64,000 nt of DNA from Tritrichomonas musculus (lineage: Eukaryota > Parabasalia > Tritrichomonadida > Tritrichomonadidae): contig JAPFFF010000002.1 of assembly GCA_039105265.1 (NCBI GenBank), positions 9,176,001 through 9,240,000 on the forward strand, in the 5' to 3' direction. Position 1 is the stretch's first letter; the number at the start of each line of letters is the position of its first letter. Position numbers and translations under genes: made by a program. The notes beneath the pieces are model-generated. The model saw only the letters and a program-made list of their open reading frames with translations. It had not been told where the DNA came from and did no database searches. Of the stretch, positions 46,780 to 58,286 are shown piece by piece.

Positions 46780-47617
46780 TGAGGAACAATTGACATAGCT
46801 TCTCAATACAACAATCGACTCATAAAAATCTAATCTTTTAGGAGAAGGATTCAAAAAATGATATCTATTCTGCCAATTTGTGGCACTTTTCCATTCTTTG
46901 AGGAACAATTGTTAAAACTGGTTAGATTGATGGTCTTTTATGAAGAAGATGAAGATTGGGATTTGAATGCATTCAATTGGTTTCAATGATCTTTGAAAAA
47001 GTAGGTTGAAGCTTATTTTAATTTTGTTTAAAAAGCTGAAAGAATCGATATATATGGTGAGTGGATTTTGTCAGTTGTTGTTTTGGCTTCAAAAAGATCA
47101 GATTCAATTAATCGAGAAATGTGTGAATTTATTTTTAGATTCATGAATTCTATGATTGATCTGGGAATTGCTAAAGAGCATGTAACTGATAATCTGATAA
47201 GGTTCTTATCTTTGGTAATTCGCCTTTTTACTGAAGCTTTCAATTCCTCCTGAAATGATATTTGAATACATCAAATTGCACCAAAAAATAAAAGAAGATT
47301 CAGAAGATTATATTATCAATAATATCGAGAACCTTCTCTTTTCATCAGTAATTCTCGCAGGATTGAAAGTGGAACCTATGTTTATAAGTAACTTTTTAAA
47401 TAAAGTTATAAAACAAAAATGCATTGTTAGCGACGAGTTGAGATTCACGATCAACATTTTGATTAAGAAATACGTTTCAGAAAATGATATGCCAGAATTA
47501 AGCGATTTTGGCTCTATTCCTAAAAAAGAAAATTTAGCGAACCCTTATTTGTCAAATAGAGAATGCTTCTCTTCAAGTATTGAATATCCAATTATGAAAT
47601 ATGAATTGCATAAATAA
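46780..47617 (+). pseudogene. Decayed host gene of unknown family
   Basis: Coding-like pieces in changing frames: FPFFEEQLLKLVRLMVFYEE (about 46889), VVVLASKRSDSINREMCEFI (47068-47253), and a 120-residue end piece (47255-47617, LAGLKVEPMFISNFLNKVIK). A stop at 47251 and one near 46987 break it. The phrase CCATTCTTTGAGGAACAATT occurs twice (46770 and 46890), suggesting a partial duplication. No family is recognised. Confidence 0.4.
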
Positions 47618-48007
47618 ATTATTGTTTATATTTTACATAGATGATATATTCTTTTCAATTATTTATTTAATTAATGTCATTTTATATATAACAGAGAATT
47701 ATGATTAATTATTAATTAATATATCATCTACTATTGATTAAGGAAAAATGCAATGAATAGAATATATATGTATATTTACTGATTAAATATCCATTTTTTA
47801 GTTGATTATTTTTAATTCAAATTTTAATACCTATATCTGAATGTTCCCAAAACTTGTGTTAACAAGGCTTTGTTATCATATTAAAAATAAATAAATTATT
47901 TATTTGTTATAATAAATGTCCATTTTTCAATTTAAATTTCAAGATATTTATATTTTTTTTTTTTTGGAAAAATGTGAAAAATTTTCATAGAAATTAATTT
48001 GACTATA
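47618..48007. promoter_or_regulatory. Intergenic region with Inr-like box of the kinase gene
   Basis: AT-rich without a gene. TCATA at 47985-47989 is a plausible trichomonad initiator about 20 bp before the ATG at 48008. Confidence 0.45.
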
Positions 48008-51000
48008 ATGGAATCTATAATAGACTATAGCAAATTCAAACTTGGAGAAAAGATTGCTTCTTGCAAATATAATAGTGTATATAAAATAGAATGTAAAGAA
48101 ACTAAAAAGATTTTTATTGCTAAATTTTTCAGCAAATCTATTAATCAAGGGAATCTCTCACGAGATATAAATATTATCACTAAATTGCAACATCCAACTC
48201 TTTTAAAAACTATTGGGTACAGTTATGTTAATAATAAAGGAAGTGATTTCTCTCCAATAATAAGTGAATATTACCCAAACACTTTGGATTTAGTTTTTGA
48301 ATTAGAAAAAAAAGGGATTCCTATACCCGGATGGAATGATACAAAAAAGTTTATTCTAATTTATGGAATTGCAGCTGGGATGCAATTTTTACATTCGCGC
48401 AAAATTTTACACGGTGATTTAAAGCCAAGCAACATTTTGCTTGATGAACATTTATGTCCCAAAATTGCAGATTTTGGTTTATTAAATATTTTATTAGGGG
48501 AAAATACAATGAAAATGTGTTATTTAAATAAAGGAGTAACGGAAAATCCAGTCTATTTGGCCCCTGAGGTATTGAATGCAAAAAAATTCACAACGAAGAG
48601 CGATGTCTATTCGTTTTCGATGCTTATGTATGAAATAATTTCTTCTCAGCACCTGCATAATTTCTCAATTAGAAAAATTAATTTAAAAACGGTTAAAAAC
48701 GGTTATCGCCCAGAGTTCAATTTTCCAATTGTCAATTCATACAGAAACCTTATTGAGAGTTGCTGGTCAGAAGATCCGTCGAAAAGACCAACTTTTAAAC
48801 AAATATGTTTAAATATATTTGAAACTTTGAGAAATGATAAAGAAGCAAGAAAAGATTTTGTTTATTATGCAAACTTTATAACAAATTATTTAAATGCAAT
48901 CAAAGACAAGAAGCCAATTCCAACTATTAATTTAAAAAGTCCAAATTTTCAAAAAGTCGATTTGACAGAGCTATTGAATAAATCAAACAACGATAATCAA
49001 ATAGAAGTGAAAAGCTCAGATCAGCCTTCAGAGAGCCAGAAAAATCAGATTCATAATAACGAAAGAAAACCAGCAGTCAGAAAGCCTATTGCAAGCAAGC
49101 CAAAAGCACCAAATGATAAAGAGAAAGCGATAAAACACAATGATAATGATGATGATGATAACGAGAGACAAAAGAAACCTTCTATTGGCCTTATAGAAGA
49201 CGAAAAAAATCACGAAGTTATTAGCAAGATTAGTGAAGGAGAATCATCTGAAGTTTTCAAAGTTATTGATAAAGGTACAGGTGAATTATTATGCAAAAAG
49301 ATCTTCAAAGAATTCAACGCAGACGAGAACTCTATTGAAAAAATTGTAGCCATTTCAGAAATCGACCACCCTTGCATATGCAAAGAGATTGGATATAGCA
49401 TGCAAGAGAATCAGTCGCAAAGAGATGGTTTTAATGTAAATGATCAGCTCAAAACGACTGTTTCACTTTTCTATGAGTTTCTTCCATACAACGTGGAAGA
49501 AGTCATGAGGAAAGGCATGCTGAATAACACACTGAAAGTTCGAATTGCAGTTGAAGTTGCCATCGGCATGTCACACATTCACTCACTTGGAATTATTCAT
49601 CGAAATCTGAATCTATCAAACATCATGATGAATCATTTCTTTGAGTCCAAAATTATCGGTCTTATACATTCAAATGACTTTTCAACAGAAGTGGGCAATC
49701 AACTGAAGAAAGGAATCACAACAGTTGCTTACATGTCTCCAGAACTTGTGAACGAAGAAGAATATGATAACAAGACAGATGTCTACTCTTTTGGTATCCT
49801 TCTTTACCACCTCTTTACAGGAAGCCTGCCTAATCAGGCATTCAGAGACAAACTCAACTATGTACCTATAAATTATCCTCAACAATCTGACAATATCAGC
49901 AACTGCTGTATCAGCATTATCAAAAGCTGTACATCTTCTCAGCCTTCAAACCGCCCATCATTTGAAAAGATCATTGAATACTTTTTATCAAACTCTTTTG
50001 CTCTTGCTCCAGAAATTGATGTAAAAGCAATCACTCAGCGATACAACGAACTGATTCAAACCAACGAAAATTCAATTTCTGAGATAGAAAAAAAACTGGA
50101 GGAAGAAAGAAAAAAACATTCTGTAACTCTTGATCTATTAAATGTTGAAAAGCAAAAAAATATTAAATTTTTAAGAATAATTCAAAAAGATAGAAATGAT
50201 CATTCAAATGTAATCAAGCAGCTTGAAGAAGAAAAAAATAAAAATAATGAATTATCTTTGCAATTAAATGCAGAAAAACAAAAGAATGCGATATTATTTA
50301 AGCAACTAGAAGAAGAAAAGAAAAAACATTCTGAAACAAAAAAATCTTTGATTAAATTGGATGTATCACTTCGAAATAACAAAGAAAAATCAGATAATCA
50401 ATTTAATCAAATAAAAACTTTAGAAGACCAAAATTCAAACCTAAAAGAATTGATGAGAATTTTTAAAGGTGAATTCGAATTGTATCGAAAAGAAGCAGAA
50501 AAAAATAAAGAAGAAAATGAAAAGTTTTTTATAAATTTCTCAAAAGAAAAAGAACTAATTATAAAACTTACTTCAGAAAAAAAGCTATTAAATGCATCGT
50601 GCAAAGCACGGGAACATACAATAAACCAATTAAAAGAAGAAATTGAAAACATTAAAAATGAAAAAATAACTCTCAATAATACAAACCTCAAGCTTAAAAT
50701 CGAAAATGAAAACCTTTCTAAAAAATGTAAGGATCTCATGGTGTTAAACAAGCAGATGGACCAAAAAAATGAACAATTATTAAATAATTTTAAAGTTGCA
50801 CAAAAAGAATCTTTGCTGCCAAACAATGATCCTGTTGAAGAAGATGAAGAAGTTGATTATGAAAATTATTGTTCAATAAGCAAATTGGAATCATTAGAAG
50901 AAATGATGACAAGATTGATTGATCTGAATGAAAGTATTCCAAAAAATGACAGTGATGTCCAAGTTTTCATTCAGATTTTGCAGCAACAGATGACTGAAAT

Positions 51001-51166
51001 TTTGCATCAATTTTATCGCATATTTGTCCAGTTTGATGTAATTGGCATTCCTGATTCGTTCGATGAATTCCTTAGAAATTTCAGTAAAAATATTTCAAAT
51101 CAAACAGAATTAATTAGAAGTTATGTTGATGAGTGCCTTAAACAAATCAAACATAAGGATCAATAA
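48008..51166 (+). CDS. Tandem kinase-pseudokinase with C-terminal coiled coil
   Basis: 1052 residues. The ATG at 48008 is chosen because it is the first ATG after the Inr-like box. Kinase 1 (about 10-280) has the ATP-anchoring Lys39 (IFIAKFF), HGDLKPSN with catalytic Asp137, ADFG with Asp155, and YLAPE. It is TKL-like, with a weak glycine loop. After an acidic/basic linker, kinase 2 (about 395-660) reads HRNLNLSN, with Asn533 replacing the catalytic Asp, and IGLIH in place of DFG, so it should be inactive. A long coiled coil (about 680-935) and a helical end follow. Signalling is likely, with the second domain regulatory. Known trichomonad families include such kinases; the partner is unknown. 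Frame intact. Confidence 0.88.
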   Translation: MESIIDYSKFKLGEKIASCKYNSVYKIECKETKKIFIAKFFSKSINQGNLSRDINIITKLQHPTLLKTIGYSYVNNKGSDFSPIISEYYPNTLDLVFELEKKGIPIPGWNDTKKFILIYGIAAGMQFLHSRKILHGDLKPSNILLDEHLCPKIADFGLLNILLGENTMKMCYLNKGVTENPVYLAPEVLNAKKFTTKSDVYSFSMLMYEIISSQHLHNFSIRKINLKTVKNGYRPEFNFPIVNSYRNLIESCWSEDPSKRPTFKQICLNIFETLRNDKEARKDFVYYANFITNYLNAIKDKKPIPTINLKSPNFQKVDLTELLNKSNNDNQIEVKSSDQPSESQKNQIHNNERKPAVRKPIASKPKAPNDKEKAIKHNDNDDDDNERQKKPSIGLIEDEKNHEVISKISEGESSEVFKVIDKGTGELLCKKIFKEFNADENSIEKIVAISEIDHPCICKEIGYSMQENQSQRDGFNVNDQLKTTVSLFYEFLPYNVEEVMRKGMLNNTLKVRIAVEVAIGMSHIHSLGIIHRNLNLSNIMMNHFFESKIIGLIHSNDFSTEVGNQLKKGITTVAYMSPELVNEEEYDNKTDVYSFGILLYHLFTGSLPNQAFRDKLNYVPINYPQQSDNISNCCISIIKSCTSSQPSNRPSFEKIIEYFLSNSFALAPEIDVKAITQRYNELIQTNENSISEIEKKLEEERKKHSVTLDLLNVEKQKNIKFLRIIQKDRNDHSNVIKQLEEEKNKNNELSLQLNAEKQKNAILFKQLEEEKKKHSETKKSLIKLDVSLRNNKEKSDNQFNQIKTLEDQNSNLKELMRIFKGEFELYRKEAEKNKEENEKFFINFSKEKELIIKLTSEKKLLNASCKAREHTINQLKEEIENIKNEKITLNNTNLKLKIENENLSKKCKDLMVLNKQMDQKNEQLLNNFKVAQKESLLPNNDPVEEDEEVDYENYCSISKLESLEEMMTRLIDLNESIPKNDSDVQVFIQILQQQMTEILHQFYRIFVQFDVIGIPDSFDEFLRNFSKNISNQTELIRSYVDECLKQIKHKDQ

Positions 51167-51686
51167 ATTATATAAAAAAATCTTTTCAATTTTGTTCCAT
51201 TTTTTTTTTTTTGAATGGTCAAAAGAATAATTCTACAAAAAAAAAAATTAAAAGCAGAAAAAGTTCTATTTGGATTGAAATGAATATCTTCATAAGGATA
51301 TTTTCATGAGATGCTTAAGTATTTATCCATGAATATTTCTTGAAATTTAATAATATTTTGCGAAATTTATTTTTTAATAAATAACATTTAGTTATAAACT
51401 AATTACATATTTTTACAATTATTTTCAATATAGTTAACAAAGCATATGCTGACAAAACTTTAAAAAGTATGGATATTATATTTATAGTTTGGATTAGGGG
51501 TTACACTCCAGGGCAAACCTGATTATAAAATTGAACAAAGAATAATCATAAATCAAGTTGATAAATTTTTAAGAATTTCAATATTTTGTAACTAAATAAA
51601 GATATCTTCTCTTTTTTTACAAAATCAGCATTTTAATTAAATTATATAATTATTTCATTATAATAATAAAATTAATATTTTCTTTT
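51167..51686. other. Intergenic DNA
   Basis: AT-rich spacer between convergent genes; nothing recognised. Confidence 0.4.
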
Positions 51687-52803
51687 TATGGATTTTTGAA
51701 AATCAATTAATTCTTCCAAAGTATCATCAAATCTGGCTGTGACTGGAACTTTGGTAATAAAATGAGTAAATGAGTCGAAAATAATCCTTCCATTTTCTAA
51801 GGTCATACCTGATGGCCATATATTAGCCATGTAAATAAGATCATTTCTATATTCATTGATTTTTGAATACGAAATGATTCAAAACAAAGTTCCATTTAGT
51901 TCTCCTTGATCACCTTTTCCAGGTGTCAGCTTCATTCCATCTTTCAGATCCATATCAATTATTGATCGTTTGAATTTCAGTGGACAGATTGCAGAATGGC
52001 ATCCTTCAATTGATTTTGGTGGCTGCTTTGCAAGTAATTCATTAACGTGACCAGCGTAATAGAATGCGCTAAATGGTTTTAAAGTATTGATATAATTTTT
52101 AAATTTCTTAGATATTGCATCAATTGTATCACTTTTTGAAACACCCTTTTTTATCGATGGAACAGTGATACAGTTTCCTAAATTCCAGTTAATTTTCTTG
52201 GGTGGTTTGCCAAACCTCCTCACATCAATGATTGATACCATAGACAACGGATTGTCATATGCATATTGAATTCCATTGTTGACAGTTTTTAAAGCAAGAG
52301 CAGACATAGAAACACCAACAATTATGACATCTGACGATCCATGTGGTTTTTTGGTGGCTATGTTATAACATGCAAGATCTTCACATGGAATGCATCCATT
52401 CATTTCATAAAGTTGAGTTCCTGGTGGTGCCAAGTGTTTGTAATTGGTGTCATATTTGCATGAAGTTAGTTTGTTCATTGGCCATAAATTATTCTTATAA
52501 AATTTGATTTCTGCTTCTTCGCATTGACCTTTGAAAGCATCAAGATAATATATATTCTTTTTCAAAAAGAAGAAGTAAAATTCACATTGATCTTTGAAAG
52601 CATCAAGAAAATATTGGAGAACCTTCATTGGGTTTTACATTACTGAAATCATCTAAACATTTTGATAATACTGATATCATGTATCCTCCATCACAGAAAG
52701 TATGACATGAATTAATAACAAGTATCTTGTCATTGGCTGAAATGGAGACAAGAGATTCTTTCATATAGACATAAAAAAAATTAAATGATGGTAAATTAAA
52801 CAA
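51687..52803 (-). pseudogene. Broken acyltransferase (condensation/alcohol acetyltransferase-like)
   Basis: The N-terminal piece (52803-52603) has the acyltransferase HxxxD motif in INSCHTFCDGGYM. After a frame break near 52610 comes a 249-residue piece (SSDVIIVGVSMSALALKTVN, KPFSAFYYAGHVNELL). An in-frame TGA at 51879-51881 is followed by about 60 further coding residues (DLIYMANIWPSGMTLENGRI) to a TAA near 51687. At the frame break, LDAFKDQCEF and LDAFKGQCEE reveal a small tandem duplication. The true N-terminus is missing. The family call rests on the HxxxD motif and general layout. Confidence 0.5.
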
Positions 52804-52941
52804 AATTTAAAATGTGGACTCTCCACTCCTTATACAGAATTACTAATTATTAGTTTATAAAATCATTGAAAATAAATGTAAATCATATTGAGATTAATTT
52901 TTTATCATTGGCCCAATTTTTGAAAGAAGAAAAGAAACATC
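52804..52941. other. Short spacer
   Basis: AT-rich, no feature seen. Confidence 0.3.
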
Positions 52942-55900
52942 TTAGAAAGGCTTTATTCCATTTGTGAATTCACCGGAAAGAATTTCATCCATGACTCTTT
53001 CATATCTTTCCTCATTGAGGAATAAAGCCTGCTTTCTAGCAAATCCGATGTCAGTGCATCCGAACTTGTCTAAATAAAAAGGCTTCATTATCTTATACTT
53101 ACCTTGGTCAACCACATAAATACTTGAGGCATATCCAGTGATGAATAAAAGGACAGATGGATAGTTTTTGTTTGAAAACATTTTTTGTATTGTTGAATTC
53201 ACATTGTTTTGAATTATTCTTAGATTATTCAAATAATCATTGCAGATTAGTGAATCATCGTTTTCATCAAAATCGCTGTAATTCAAAATCATTTTGTTGT
53301 AATCAAGAATGTTGAAAAGAGTGATTTGCCTAACTTGGTCAACAGGGAAATTGTAAGGATTTTGGGCAAAACGAATGAATTCTTTTGGCATCTTTGAAAA
53401 TACAAAAGGCTCGAATTCAAATTCACCCAATTCTTGAAACGATACATCATATAAATGAGAAAGATTTTGGGATGATAAAACTTCATCCCAGACAATGACT
53501 TTGTTTTCTTCATTTTCATTTATTTTCATCTTCCTTAGCAAGAAATGATCAGCCAAACAAACTCTTTTCAAAAACAAAAGCAATTCTTTTTCATTTCTTA
53601 AAGTTTGACAATCAAATGATCTTATAAAAGATGTTGTTATTTCTTTCAGAGCCCGATTCTTTTTGTGCTCATCAACTCCTTCTATATCGTCACATTCAAT
53701 GAACTTCTTTATAAAACGTTGAAATAATGTTAATTTTGAATCAATATCTTCAGAAATATCGTCTTCAAATCCTGTCTTCATCGTAGGTTTTCCTTGCATT
53801 CTATATGCGTACCAAGTCGTGAGGAAAAGATTACGTGGCAAATATTTGCTCTTCATTGAATCAAGGCAGTCAGGGAGGCTTCTCAACCGAACTTCATATG
53901 TTGAAATGAGGCCACTGATTGATTTCACAAGTTCGACAAAGATATCAATGATTTTGTCATCTTCAGATTTAATGAACTGTGAATAACTGTCGATAAACAT
54001 TTTCAATGATTCTTTCAATTCATCTGACAATGTTTCAGAGTTCACTTCACAATTTAAATCATTATTGTCTACAAAAATAGATTCATGTGTCAAATCATCA
54101 ATATTTGGAAGAAGACAGTTTTTAAAAGTCCTATCAATTGAGCATGTAAAATCTTTTTTTCTGACACAATCATGATGAACAAGATGCTGACAAGTTCCAA
54201 ATTGAATAACAAAATTGTTGCCAGCAGTGATTTGTTTAGTTACAATACAATTTGGATCAATCTGTTCCATTTGACTCTTGATATCTTCTTTTCTTAAATC
54301 CATAAAAATCTTTCTTTTCCGATTTTTGCTTTCATAAAAATCATGCTTCATTTGTTCATAATTGTGTAAAAGATTAGTTTGCAATTCTTCAACTTGCAAA
54401 CGTCGTCTTTCAGCTTCCTCTTCACTTAAATCATTTGTTATATCGAGTTCAGGATTTTCGTTGATCATTTTTGCAAAAATTTCATCTATTGATGGATATT
54501 CTTCATTTTCATCATCATCATCGTCACTCAAAAAGGACAACAAAGAATATTTTTCTTTAAAGTTATCATCTTCATGAATATCAGTTTCTCTTACTGCTAA
54601 ATGAGCTGGCATTTTAACTAGAGGAGGCTTATCAATGATGAATGGAAACTTTGTTCTATACAAGTAAAGAGGATAGCAAAGAACATCCCTTTTCCTTACA
54701 ATGGAACAAATTGAACATGATTCTTTCTCCATATTTGACAAATCTGTATCATCATCATTTCCATTAAAACTTTCTGCAGAACTTTTGAAATGATTTAAGA
54801 TATCTTCTTTTAATTTTCGTGCACGCATCTTCTTTGTGATATTTGAATCTTCTTTATCTTTTTCAATATTTTCAACTTCAACTGACATCTGATTTAAAAC
54901 TGATTTACCAATTGTTCCTTTTTCAAGCAAAATTTCGATAAATGATTTTGGTGATTCTTTATTGGAGCCAATTTTCATCTTTAAGAATGAACTGAAAGCA
55001 TTCTTTGTTAATGTATTCTGTAATGTAGCATCGTCATTTTCATCAACTTTATAATTAAAGACAACACGTTTTAATTGAGATATTAAATCAACAAGAGTTG
55101 AATCATAAGTAATTGTTGTTGTTTCATTGAATGCAATTTCACTTTCTTGAGATTCAGTTTCATTAATAAATTTTGAAATAAGAACTAGAATATTCATTGC
55201 AAGATGTTCATTAACTCCAATTTTGTGCAACTCAGATTCATTTCTTAAACATTTATAAGCAATTGCCAGAACAGTTGGAGTGAATAAAAGCTCTTTCAAC
55301 CGGATTTTTAAATCATTTACTTCTTCGTCATTTAAATTAAAGAAATATGTTTCTTCTGGCTCAAATGATTGAATTTTAATTAATTCATTTGGATTCTTTG
55401 CAATTTCATTATTCATATAACCATTTTCTCGGTTGATTGAAATAATGGCTGATATTGGATTAACTTCAACACTTTCTTTTAGGACTAAAGAAATATCTTG
55501 ATCGCCACTTGCATCGAAATATTGGCTTTTATTTTGTTTTACAGTGGCAATTTCTAATATTATTTTACTTAAATCATCTTTTATATCATTAGCAACTGAT
55601 ACATCATATAATAAATACAATTTATCAAAATGTGAAACACCATTTTTTATTTCAAAAGATAATTGCTCTTTGATAAAGTGATTACTGTTAAAATTAAATA
55701 GTGTCCGTTCAATTACCAACAAAATAATCAAATATAAGAAAGAAAAACTCATTTTCTCCTTATTATAATCAATTATATTGTCATCAAAAAGACCAATTTC
55801 TCTTGCCATTTCAAATGCAAAAAATTCTTTAATTGTAAATTCATCATCAACTTTTTTTTCATTGCATTGAAGTCCAATTGTAAGTTGCAATAAAGGAATT

Positions 55901-57534
55901 AAAAGTGGAATTCCATTACTAGCAAGTCGATTATTTTCATGCAATGAAAAAAATCGAGATAATCCAGAATTGCATTTAGAAACAAGTGATTGATTGTAAC
56001 AAATACGTGCCACAAGACTCTTTAATGCTGCAATTCCCAGTTTAATACGAAGATTTTGATATTTATTTTCTGATAGAATTTTAGCAACTTTAATTCGACA
56101 ATAATTATCATTCTGAATCAAATGCATCAAAGTAAAAAGCATCATATGTGACATGAAGAAAGATGAACCTTTTGGAAATGATTTGTAATTATCTTCGTTA
56201 ATGACAACACCATTAAGTTTCTCATTTTGTCTTAAAAAACGAGAAATGAATTTATCGTTTTCATTTTCTATTGATCCATCGCCAACAGCATTTTTTCCAA
56301 TTAAAAATATCTGCAATATGTCGAATGATCTTTCCAATTCTTCAAACAATTTATCTATTTTTAAATTTGGTATCATTTTGAATCCTTTCAAAACACCATA
56401 AAAATTATTATTAAAAAAGTGGACAATTATGAAATGATTATCATTTAAATTATCATTGAAAGATGAAATAATAATTGTATTATTTATATTTCCTTTTGTT
56501 GTTCCACTAGTAATTACTTTTGTAATAAATGTATTGAAAAAGTTCTGTATTTTTTCAATTGGCTGAATTTGTATGTTTTCTGCAAATAACAATTCCGTTT
56601 TAAAGATATATGGAATTTTATATGGAACATCATATCTACCAACATACAAAAATAAATCTTTCATATATGATAATATTTGTACTAAATATTCGAAACAGTC
56701 AAAATTGTTATTTTCGATTTGGTATTTCATTTCATAGATTTGGAAACCATGAAACAACACAGAATCCCATAGATCAATATTTGCTGGAAGTCTGTTAAAT
56801 TTGTAGAAAACTGGAATTATTTTATTAATCATTAATCTATAATTCAATGCTGTAAAATTATTTTTGAAAACTTGATCATTAATTAAAAAACCAAAAAAAT
56901 GTTGTAACTCCTGATTAAACTCTAAACTGGCGTCGAAAATGATATTGAAAAATTTATCAAGATTTATTCTTTCTGTTAATGATATCGTAATTAACCTACG
57001 AAAACCGTCTCCAAATGATAAAAATATTTGTAAAAATCGTAAAATAATTGAAAGATTGGTAGTATCATTTGGCTGTAAATGTTTAATGGTTGAGAAACAA
57101 GCTTTAAAAATGACATCTGTTAACATTGTTCTTAATTCTTCATCTATATAATCTTCCGGATGTGAATCTTCATCAAGACCATGATGCTTTGTACAAAAAC
57201 CTGAACGTTTCCATTGGGACAAATCTCCACAATCACAATTTCCTCTTCCTTTAGTACTGACATGGTAATCATGGCCTTCATGATTTCCATTTAAAAAACA
57301 TTCAAGGCAAAGACACGAATTATCGTATAGAGCGCAATTGTCGCAATGAATATCCATTTGGCATTCCCATTCTTTTTGGCAAGTCGAAGTTTTGGAATTT
57401 TGAATATGGAAATTCTTAAAATCAATAAATGAATCAAAATTCCCAATGCAGCTGACAATAACTTGGCAATACTCAATTGCTACTGGAAGATCATCAACAA
57501 AAAGTGTTTTAAGATCTTTATAACTAATATCCAT
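52942..57534 (-). CDS. UBR-type E3 ubiquitin ligase (N-recognin family)
   Basis: 1530 residues, intact. A UBR box at about 52-118 has the full Cys/His pattern (CQKEW...CDNC...CLCLECF...HEGHDYHV...GNCDCGD...FCTKHHG), which binds basic N-terminal residues of substrates in the N-degron pathway. A RING-like zinc domain starts near 940 (CSICSIVRKRDVLCYPLYLY), with its second half far downstream near 1110-1140 (HLVHHDCVRKKDFTCSIDR). The acidic, low-complexity insert between the halves is long. The C-terminal UBR cap-like region ends in FTNGIKPF. It is the only ubiquitin ligase here and has no functional link to its neighbours. No clear Inr was found upstream. Confidence 0.9.
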   Translation of the reverse strand: MDISYKDLKTLFVDDLPVAIEYCQVIVSCIGNFDSFIDFKNFHIQNSKTSTCQKEWECQMDIHCDNCALYDNSCLCLECFLNGNHEGHDYHVSTKGRGNCDCGDLSQWKRSGFCTKHHGLDEDSHPEDYIDEELRTMLTDVIFKACFSTIKHLQPNDTTNLSIILRFLQIFLSFGDGFRRLITISLTERINLDKFFNIIFDASLEFNQELQHFFGFLINDQVFKNNFTALNYRLMINKIIPVFYKFNRLPANIDLWDSVLFHGFQIYEMKYQIENNNFDCFEYLVQILSYMKDLFLYVGRYDVPYKIPYIFKTELLFAENIQIQPIEKIQNFFNTFITKVITSGTTKGNINNTIIISSFNDNLNDNHFIIVHFFNNNFYGVLKGFKMIPNLKIDKLFEELERSFDILQIFLIGKNAVGDGSIENENDKFISRFLRQNEKLNGVVINEDNYKSFPKGSSFFMSHMMLFTLMHLIQNDNYCRIKVAKILSENKYQNLRIKLGIAALKSLVARICYNQSLVSKCNSGLSRFFSLHENNRLASNGIPLLIPLLQLTIGLQCNEKKVDDEFTIKEFFAFEMAREIGLFDDNIIDYNKEKMSFSFLYLIILLVIERTLFNFNSNHFIKEQLSFEIKNGVSHFDKLYLLYDVSVANDIKDDLSKIILEIATVKQNKSQYFDASGDQDISLVLKESVEVNPISAIISINRENGYMNNEIAKNPNELIKIQSFEPEETYFFNLNDEEVNDLKIRLKELLFTPTVLAIAYKCLRNESELHKIGVNEHLAMNILVLISKFINETESQESEIAFNETTTITYDSTLVDLISQLKRVVFNYKVDENDDATLQNTLTKNAFSSFLKMKIGSNKESPKSFIEILLEKGTIGKSVLNQMSVEVENIEKDKEDSNITKKMRARKLKEDILNHFKSSAESFNGNDDDTDLSNMEKESCSICSIVRKRDVLCYPLYLYRTKFPFIIDKPPLVKMPAHLAVRETDIHEDDNFKEKYSLLSFLSDDDDDENEEYPSIDEIFAKMINENPELDITNDLSEEEAERRRLQVEELQTNLLHNYEQMKHDFYESKNRKRKIFMDLRKEDIKSQMEQIDPNCIVTKQITAGNNFVIQFGTCQHLVHHDCVRKKDFTCSIDRTFKNCLLPNIDDLTHESIFVDNNDLNCEVNSETLSDELKESLKMFIDSYSQFIKSEDDKIIDIFVELVKSISGLISTYEVRLRSLPDCLDSMKSKYLPRNLFLTTWYAYRMQGKPTMKTGFEDDISEDIDSKLTLFQRFIKKFIECDDIEGVDEHKKNRALKEITTSFIRSFDCQTLRNEKELLLFLKRVCLADHFLLRKMKINENEENKVIVWDEVLSSQNLSHLYDVSFQELGEFEFEPFVFSKMPKEFIRFAQNPYNFPVDQVRQITLFNILDYNKMILNYSDFDENDDSLICNDYLNNLRIIQNNVNSTIQKMFSNKNYPSVLLFITGYASSIYVVDQGKYKIMKPFYLDKFGCTDIGFARKQALFLNEERYERVMDEILSGEFTNGIKPF

Positions 57535-58286
57535 TTGTTTTTTTTATATCAGTAAAAACAAGACTATATTCGTTCTTAAAAAAAATATGCCAATTCAAAT
57601 TTTCAAATTTCAGAATTTTGATAAAGTGTCTTGTTTTTTTGTGTGAAAAAAACTCAAAATAACGTATTTTGAAAAAAACTTATTCTTCATAATAATTCAA
57701 TGAATATATACTTTGCTGAAATAAAAGTCATATATATTATTGTATAGTATCTGAATTTTTTAAAAATAATGTTTTCTTTTATTTTTAAGAATTTCGAATA
57801 ATTTATAATTTTCAACAATAAAACTTATAAAGTTTAAAGTAGATCAACATATTAGTTTTATAGGGGAAAAAATATGATAACTTTATGAAAATAATAATAA
57901 AAAACTGATTTATTTGATAAGTTAAATTAAGAAAATTGAATCGTAAAAAGATTGATCTTAGCATTGTCAACATAATTGAGGCCAACAAATATACATATTA
58001 CATAAACTAACATAGTCCAAAAAATTTGGTGACTCAAAAAAATTCATTGAAATTGAATAAGTATAAGAAAATTCAGAGGATTTTGAAAATTCTGAAGACG
58101 AAGAAAAAGTTAAAGTTTTTGTAAAGAAAGCACTTTTATGAAAATATCAGAATTAGAAAAATGTGGACTTAGAAAACTTAGAAGACTAAGTAAAACTCAA
58201 AGAATTTCTGGAGTCCTTTGCATTGTTTACTTTTTAGAGAAAAATCTTAATGGAAATAACAATAATGTTGTTTTTTATAAAACAAA
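57535..58286. other. Intergenic DNA
   Basis: AT-rich. A short coding-like stretch on the plus strand at about 58060-58140 (SEDFENSEDEEKVKVFVKK) may be a gene scrap. Nothing else recognised. Confidence 0.35.
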
